From: Dipteronia dyeriana
Taxonomy: Eukaryota; Streptophyta; Magnoliopsida; Sapindales; Sapindaceae
DNA length: 64,000 bases
Reading direction: 5' to 3'
Assembly (NCBI GenBank): GCA_032871835.1
Contig: CM065297.1
Coordinates: forward strand, 63,351,253-63,415,252
Shown here: positions 58,682 to 64,000 of the stretch, piece by piece
Layout: every line of letters begins with the position of its first letter
Numbering within the stretch: position 1 is the stretch's first letter
Made by a program: the position numbers and the translations under genes
Notes under the pieces: generated by a model
The model's input: only the letters and a program-made list of their open reading frames with translations
What the model was told of the DNA's origin: nothing
The model's database searches: none

Positions 58682-60362
58682 TGAAATACCCTAAAAAATG
58701 TGTATGTCTATACCTAGATGGGGGTGAAAAAGTTTTAATATAATCAATTACCAATTTTTCGATTAATCAATATTACCCCAAATTATAAAGCATTCAATTA
58801 AACTAATTATGATTAAAACAACAAATGACACGCGATATATACGGAAAAAACCACTGGCTATCCTTTTAGTCACATCTGATCCTCAAATCCACTATTGTAA
58901 TGATGTTTACAACCTAAGTAGACCACCTAGTCACACTTCATGGTTACTTACCCACCACTACTACCCAATGGGCCTTATTAGTGATTCTTGATCGACTTGC
59001 TTGTACACTAACCAATTAGTCACAAGACTTGACCTCAATGAAGAGTCAAACAACTTGAGTGAATATGATGAAATATTCAAACATACAAGTAGTGCTAGGC
59101 TACACTAAATGCTTATCTAGAAATTCAAAGAAGTCAATAAATGCAATTCCTAGATATCAATGTCTAAATGCAAGTGCAAGAAGACTTAACTAGATATAGC
59201 TATGAGAGACTAATATCTAATTATCAAACAAAGGTCATTCAACTAAAGTTATCATATAACATGGCAAAGAACAATTAATGCAATTAACAAATGCAATCAA
59301 TTAGACCTAAACAATATTTAAATACAAATCATATAGATTTAGCTAGAAGGATAAAATCGTCCTAAATTCTAGCCATCACAAACAAACATCTCAACCAACA
59401 ATAGACAAACTAAACATGTGATAAATGCAATTAAACCTAAAAGCATACATTCAATAAGCAATAAATGATTTTCCTAAGTAAACATGACCTAGTAATGAAA
59501 CAACAAGTTCTAGAGCATGTAGAGATTACCTAGTCAATCAAAACAAGAGGAGTCCATGCTTGGAAGTACAAGAATATGCTAGATGCTCATGGATTGAAGG
59601 TTGGTTGAGTCAAAATGAGTTCTTGGAGCTTCTCTTACTAAGAAATATTTTCTCACACTAAAATAGGGTTTTGAAGCTCTAAAAAATGAGTGAGGAAGAA
59701 AAAGACATATATATGAAGCCCAAAATGAAACTACATCATTTTAACAAAACTGCCCAAAAGTTTCATTGTGCGCTGGTGGTGGCACTAGTCGAGCAGCACA
59801 CCACCAACGCACAACCTATTTTTGTGATGGCACCAGTGGAGTAGCACAGGGCAGTGGCACACGACCAGTGACAGCCAACTGGGTGACCACTGGACAAGTT
59901 ACGCTGGCGTGGTGCGCATGACGACCATAGTACCACCATCGACAGTCCATCGGAGAGGTTACACTGGTGTTGGCGCTGGTGTGGGCACTGCTCGAGTGGC
60001 GTACTGCCCACTTCCTTAACACATATGCACAAATTATGCAGGAGTAGAGAGGTGAATGGAATGCATCCTAGTGCCTAACATGACATGGCATTTTAATCAC
60101 AAGATGCAATCAACTTAAGCAAGCAAGAAAAGATAGAAATCAAGCACACGTGAATTCACTTAAGCGTTAATGCAAGGTGATCAAAACATGCATATGAGTG
60201 AGTCTGTGCTCTAAATCTCTTCAATGAAAATCAAGCAAGTGATATACCTTTGAAGCTTGAACTTGGTCACGAGTAAAGCTGGCTGAACTACCCTTACATT
60301 ATAATCCCCAAAAATATGTTTTGTCAACCGAAATAAGCCAATCGAAAATCGAGAAACTTACA
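58682..60362 (-). repeat. 5' LTR of the nested Sirevirus-like element
   Basis: 1,681 bp, same ends as 53418-55130. Followed on the left (element direction) by the primer site. Short ORFs at 59763-60032 are only the GC-richer LTR block. Confidence 0.93.
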
Positions 60363-61405
60363 GTATGCCATCGATTTTTTACTGTGTACATTCCCGAGGA
60401 ATTATCTTGAGAATGTTATGCTCAATTCCCCAAAACTCTCAAAACTTACCGGGGGCAATCTTCCGAACCACCTTGTGCCTATATCCCCAAGTGTCTATGG
60501 AAACTTAAGACACAACAAGGGATCGTTGTGGGCATATTGGGCCATAGCGCTCTTATACCGTCTGACATGCTCCTTGGGATCTGTATCCTTTTCAAATTGT
60601 TCCACGTGTGGCATTCTGAATCTCTCCGGAAATGGTGTTCGCATAATGTCTCTAGTGAAAGGGATGTCGGAATCATCATCAAACAATTCATTGTGTCTGT
60701 AACGTCTAATTAGCATATCCATTTGACAGTTATTATTCTCGACTTTTCGGGTCAAGCTCTGAATCACAATATCTCTATCACCCATTGGCTCTCCCCGATG
60801 GTTGGGTTGTCGAGTGACTATCATACCTGTCTCCAGCTCCTTTTCATCTGGCTCTGAGTCTCACGAGCTAATCTTTTTAAGCGTATGGTTCCACGGTGGC
60901 ATTTACGATGATATCGGTCACTTTCTTCTTATGATGATGACCAACCCCTTCGTCGATCGTTACGGTGTCTATCATGCCCTGTTTGACCATGGCTTCGTCT
61001 TTAGCGAGGTCGTTCTTCTATGGAAATCTCAAGATCTTGGTCGTGCGATGTACTCCCAGTTGGATTGATAAGATCTGAGCTCCTGACGGGTGCTAACGCA
61101 TCTCGTTCTGGCCCAACTATAACCGATCGGAGCCTAGGAGGTGATGGTGGGTTTGGCGGATTCGCCTCTCCTGCAGCCAGTAGATTTATTCCTTCCTCCG
61201 CTGCATCTGTCAAGAACCGTTGTAATGCATCCCTGAAATGACCTGCTATGTCCTCGCTGGTCGGAGGGACTCGCTGGATGCCAGCCAGGGATACCGGTTG
61301 GTTCCCAGTGGTTGTTGTGGGATCCTTAGTGGTCCCTCTTTTGTGAGCATTATCTGGCAATTTTCATATGTCATTGGAACCGTCTTTACTATCATCACCA
61401 GACAT
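60363..61405 (-). pseudogene. gag: gag of element 2, N-terminal part
   Basis: The ATG at 61405 (MSGDDSKDGSNDI) is followed by a stop, then open 61360-61001 (SLAGIQRVPPTSEDIAGHFRDALQRFLTDA, RLRSVIVGPERDA). Then 60824-60495 has IVIQSLTRKVENNNCQMD, FPERFRMPHVEQFEKDTDPKEHVRRYKSAMAQY. The segment equivalent to 13602-14470 of element 1 keeps reading at the place where element 1 has a TAG. The nested element cuts the domain at 60362. Confidence 0.85.
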
Positions 61406-61431
61406 CGTTGAAACAGATCGGAGGTTCAGCC

Positions 61432-61450
61432 CCCTCCTTCTAGCGTCAAT
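61432..61450 (-). other. Primer-binding site of element 2
   Basis: Minus strand ATTGACGCTAGAAGGAGGG directly after the LTR end; element 1 has ATTGGCGCTAGAAAAGAAG at the same place (13555-13573). Confidence 0.7.
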
Positions 61451-62336
61451 TGTTGACATCTATTTCTCAATGGTCAAGAAAGTCAACAATGCTGGATTCG
61501 ATTATGACCTGTTAAAAGAGAAAGAGAAAGAGAAAGAGAATGCAATTGATATTGTTATGACATAAAAATACGTGGTAAAACTTCGTTGATCGGAGAAACA
61601 TCCACGGGTAGTTGAATGCACAACCAAGCCAAATCCACTATTGAATGATAAATTACACCTCTCGATCTCTCTTGCCTCTCTTTCTTGGTGGTTTCTCTGT
61701 TTTGTATTCTGTTTGTTCTTCTTGTTTTACAGTGAAATTATGGGTCTATTTATATGTGCATAGAACTCTAATCCTTGTTACATATAAAGTGAGGTGATAG
61801 TGTTTAATTAGAACTGGTTGCTTGTTGAAGTCGTCTTTGTCTTCTTTCCTATTTCTGAGATCTTGTGGATCGAGTCTGAATCTTCATGGGATTCTAGTTG
61901 CACGGTCCGTTTAGGACTTATTTCCTAATCGATGTGCAATCTTCTAGAAGAGTAGAGTTATTGTTTGATTTGGACTCGTTTCATGTTTGGTGTTTTATCC
62001 TTCTAGAAAATCTTAAATTCTTTCCTTCTCTGATACGAGAGAATGAAATAAGGATATTTCCATATTGGAGTGTGATTCTAGATTCCTTCTTTGGGCTCAT
62101 TTACTTATGTGGATCACATATTTCTCAATAACTTCTTTACTCGGGCTTCACATGGTGTCCCGAGTAAAGCTGAATGTGCCGAGTATTTGTATTCAGCCTT
62201 ACTCGGGTTCTCATGTCTGGGTGATACCGTCGATGGTGTTTTTCAGATTCCAGCCTGGATGCTTATCTGACAATCTTATTGGGCGGTTGTCTTATCTGTC
62301 AGTGATGTATATATTTAATAAAATATACATATAACA
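61451..62336 (-). repeat. 5' LTR of element 2
   Basis: 886 bp, TG...CA. Followed by TGATA (62337-62341). Carries a (GAGAAA)n expansion near 61515-61540 that is absent from the 3' LTR. Confidence 0.93.
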
Positions 62337-62624
62337 TGATATATTGAACTTTAGTCTTAGATTACTTATAGTGGAAATGGTGAGATATGTCACCTTTTTA
62401 TGTGTGTGTTGTAATGATGTCACCGTTTTAATAACTTAAGTTTAAAAGGTACCTATTACGGTGAACTACCCAAATTACCCTTAAATAATTTATTTTTATT
62501 CTCATTGTGCTTCTATCTACACTTTGAAAACGATAACTCCTCTCTCTCCAAAATAGTTGTCTGAAAATCGATCTACAACTCATCTCTCTCCAAAAAACTT
62601 GGCTCTCTCCAGATTCTGTTAAAA

Positions 62625-63020
62625 AAAAGCTCGATTCGAGACTTTTTGCCAAGTGCCCGAGCTTTTTTGCACTTGATTCGAGACTTTTTGCCAAGTTAAA
62701 AAAAAGCTCGGGCACTTGACAAAAAGTCTCGAATCAAGTGCAAAAAAGCTCGGGCACTTGATAAAAAAGCTAGATGAGCTTTTTTATCAAGTGCCCGAGC
62801 TTTTTTGCACTTGATTCGAGACTTTTTGTCAAGTGCCGGGGCTTTTTTTTAACTTGGCAAAAAATCTCGAATCAAGTAAAAAAAAGCTCGGACACTTGGC
62901 AAAAAAGCTCGGGCACTTGATAAAAAAGCTCGAACCCAGTAGAAAAAGCTCGGGCACTTGACAAAAAAGCTCGAACCCTTACCAAAAAAGCTCGAGACTT
63001 TTACTGGGTTCGAGACTTTT
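62625..63020. repeat. Multi-hairpin array of AGCTCGGGCACTTGA units
   Basis: Units AGCTCGGGCACTTGA(C/T)AAAAA and AGTCTCGAATCAAGTGCAAAAA occur many times in both orientations, so adjacent blocks are perfect or near-perfect inverted repeats (for example 62634-62700 against 62700-62760, and 62776-62850 against 62855-62925). The transcript of either strand would fold into long hairpins. Confidence 0.88.
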
Positions 63021-63088
63021 ACTAAAAGCTCTGAGCCTTTTGTAATTATATTTCGAACATATTAAGTACTGACTAGAAAAAAAAAACT

Positions 63089-63195
63089 CCGGGGGCGTTG
63101 CCTCCTGCCCCCGTGAGCTGACCAGGCAGCTCGACCACCGCGAGCTCGGCGGGGAGCTCGACCCCCGAATGCGTCTGCAGAGCGCCTGAGTTTCA
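63089..63195. other. GC-rich insert in the small Mutator-like element
   Basis: About 105 bases with far higher GC content than anything around it (GGGGGCGTTGCCTCCTGCCC, CCGCGAGCTCGGCGGGGAGC). It could be a captured fragment as in Pack-MULEs. The plus and minus frames show no recognisable protein. Confidence 0.5.
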
Positions 63196-63388
63196 ATGAA
63201 ACTTTCTCTCTCTATTTCATAACTCTCACTGTAAAAAAATGAATCAAATATTCTGATGAAACAACTATTAGGGCATTTTTATCCGTTCACCATAATAGGT
63301 GTCTTTTAAACATAAGTCATAAAAGCAGTGATAGTGTTGAAACATCACCTCCAAAAAGTGCTATTTATTTTTTGACCCCTTACTTATA

Positions 63389-63840
63389 ATATATAGATTT
63401 TAGTGTGTTAAATGGTTAATAATTTACCAATAATAAAAATCACAATCAATGAATTACTTACACTAATATAAAGCTGTAAATTTATACCGACACGACCCCT
63501 TAAGGCTTGGTTGTTAACGTCGTGTTATGCTGATACATTAAACTATCGTGAGCTGTCGGACACAACTAGTTAAGGAAAATGGGGACACGGTACGCTGGTA
63601 TGACCCCAATGGGTCGAGGGGCCGTACTGACTTACCGTTTCGTTTCGTGTCGTGTCATCCTGTATTAAATCATTTATGTCACATGAAGAATTTTTTTATA
63701 TCCCTACACATATATAAGTTTAGTCCGGACAACAAATATTTTATAGATCCGGTCATGTTCGTAACACTGACTTTTTAAACACATTTAATGTTTTACATTT
63801 TGTTTTACCACAAATTTATATCCTCCTTACACGTTTGCAT
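63389..63840. other. No gene recognised
   Basis: Intergenic. Contains CGACACGACCCC/GTGTCGTGTCAT-like sequence (63480-63665) of the kind found in dispersed plant repeats, but no borders were identified. Confidence 0.4.
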
Positions 63841-63849
63841 CGGCCTGCA

Positions 63850-63859
63850 ACCACGTGTC
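63850..63859 (+). promoter_or_regulatory. G-box in a probable promoter
   Basis: CCACGTGTCT, with the core CACGTG at 63852-63857, about 105 bases before the ATG at 63960. G-boxes bind plant bZIP and bHLH factors. Confidence 0.5.
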
Positions 63860-63959
63860 TCTTCCAATGCAAACTCCCTCAAAATAAACTGCTTTTCATG
63901 GTCTCTTGCTTTTGCTTACATTGATCATCACACACAGAAGCGCATAGAGAGAGAGATAA

Positions 63960-64000
63960 ATGTTGAAGAAGAGCTGGCTACGGCAAGGCTACAACAGGGT
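63960..64000 (+). CDS. Start of a possible host gene (partial)
   Basis: ATG at 63960 after a purine-rich leader (CATAGAGAGAGAGATAA), reading MLKKSWLRQGYNR and open to the edge. The local base composition becomes balanced, and a G-box and CT/CA-rich leader precede it, which fits a genuine plant gene. Only 13 codons are visible, so the product cannot be named. Confidence 0.45.
   Translation, partial: MLKKSWLRQGYNR

Larger units (their letters stand above)
53418..60362 (-). mobile_element. Nested gag-only Sirevirus-like Ty1/copia element (TR-GAG type)
   Basis: 6,945 bp. LTRs are 53418-55130 (1,713 bp) and 58682-60362 (1,681 bp), each TGTAAG...TTTCA on the minus strand, with a perfect GTATG duplication. 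The primer site on the minus strand is TGGTATCTGAGCCGGTGCC (58661-58679), close to the initiator-Met tRNA type TGGTATCAGAGC. The purine tract CCAAAGGGGGAGAT precedes the 3' LTR (complement of 55131-55144); both are hallmarks of Sireviruses. The 3,551-bp interior contains only gag (58526-56214). No protease, integrase, RT or RNase H is seen, so the element depended on another copy for its enzymes. Confidence 0.92.
43409..62336 (-). mobile_element. Element 2: complete Tat-type Ty3/gypsy retrotransposon with a nested insertion
   Basis: Same family as element 1, opposite orientation. The LTRs are 43409-44270 (3') and 61451-62336 (5'), with a TGATA duplication. The primer site on the minus strand, ATTGACGCTAGAAGGAGGG (61432-61450), and the purine tract TTTTAAGAGGGTAT (complement of 44271-44284) match element 1 in type. 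Order in element direction: gag (61405 down, split by a nested element), protease, RT, two RNase H domains, integrase (end at 48701), repeat spacer, antisense gene (44838-47809, plus). Without the nested insertion its length is about 11,978 bp, close to element 1 without its solo LTR. Confidence 0.93.
62371..63379. mobile_element. Small non-autonomous Mutator-like element
   Basis: 1,009 bp bounded by the 9-bp duplication TTACTTATA (62362-62370 and 63380-63388). The termini are inverted: the left GTTTAAAAGGTACCTATTACGGTGAAC region pairs with the complement of GTTCACCATAATAGGTGTC...AAAC on the right over roughly 100 bases. The left subterminal segment (AAATCGATCTACAACTCAT and CTCTCTCCAGATTCTG) and the right end are shared with the large element at 32120-42880, the likely source of its transposase. 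The open frame 62428-62715 is repeat sequence, not a gene. Confidence 0.88.

Noticed and set aside
59763..60032. Overlapping cysteine/serine-rich open frames (89 and 68 codons) on the minus strand
   Set aside because: Part of the GC-richer block of the Sirevirus LTR; the equivalent region in the other LTR does not keep them.
53418..60362. Possible envelope-like gene 3' of gag in the Sirevirus-like element
   Set aside because: The 55131-56213 interval has no open frame of any length with membrane or signal features.

Overview
The window reads as intergenic, repeat-dense nuclear DNA of a flowering plant, probably a eudicot. It is AT-rich and carries nested LTR retrotransposons, Mutator-like and PIF/Harbinger-like DNA transposons, a nuclear copy of plastid rpoB, plant Ulp1-like transposon genes and short introns with GT..AG ends. 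Only one stretch looks like a possible intact host gene: an ATG at 63960, behind a G-box promoter-like region, that runs off the right edge. All identifications come from reading the sequence and from memory of the families; no search was run.

Left part (1-12.65 kb). A roughly 0.3 kb direct repeat (1-264, 4318-4615) accompanies a large inverted repeat (265-803 against 4616-5320). Both arms of the inverted repeat contain the 3' end of plastid rpoB. A truncated Sirevirus-type LTR (5321-6636) abuts a decayed Ulp1-like (C48) protease gene (6650-9121, minus). A PIF/Harbinger-type element with TTA target duplications and a core of almost pure TA lies at 10345-11527.

Element 1 (12658-26617, plus; ATAGT target duplication, two 897-bp LTRs) is a Ty3/gypsy element of the Tat type: gag, protease, RT, RNase H, a second RNase H and integrase, then a tandem-repeat spacer, then a long antisense gene with introns. 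A solo LTR (18497-20594, ATACT duplication) splits its integrase.

Middle (26.6-43.4 kb). A Mutator-like element (26922-30291, 9-10 bp duplication) contains the 5' end of another Ty3/gypsy element (LTR, primer site, gag) on the minus strand and an AT-rich tandem repeat. A second, much larger Mutator-like element (about 32.1-42.9 kb) holds a decayed MuDR-type transposase (plus) convergent with a decayed DUF1985-C48 Ulp1-like gene (minus), as in the KAONASHI/CUMULE class. Arrays of GCTCGA-containing repeats lie just inside its two ends. A copia solo LTR (35850-38128, GTTAC duplication) sits in the last exon of the Ulp1-like gene.

Element 2 (43409-62336, minus; TGATA duplication) belongs to the same family as element 1 and has the same antisense gene with introns at the same places. 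A gag-only Sirevirus-like element (53418-60362, GTATG duplication) is inserted in its gag. With insertions removed, elements 1 and 2 are about 11.86 and 11.98 kb. Right of it lies a 1.0-kb non-autonomous Mutator-like element (62371-63379, 9-bp TTACTTATA duplication) whose ends resemble the large Mutator-like element and whose interior is a multi-hairpin array. Every transposon protein seen is interrupted, so nothing here looks able to move by itself now.
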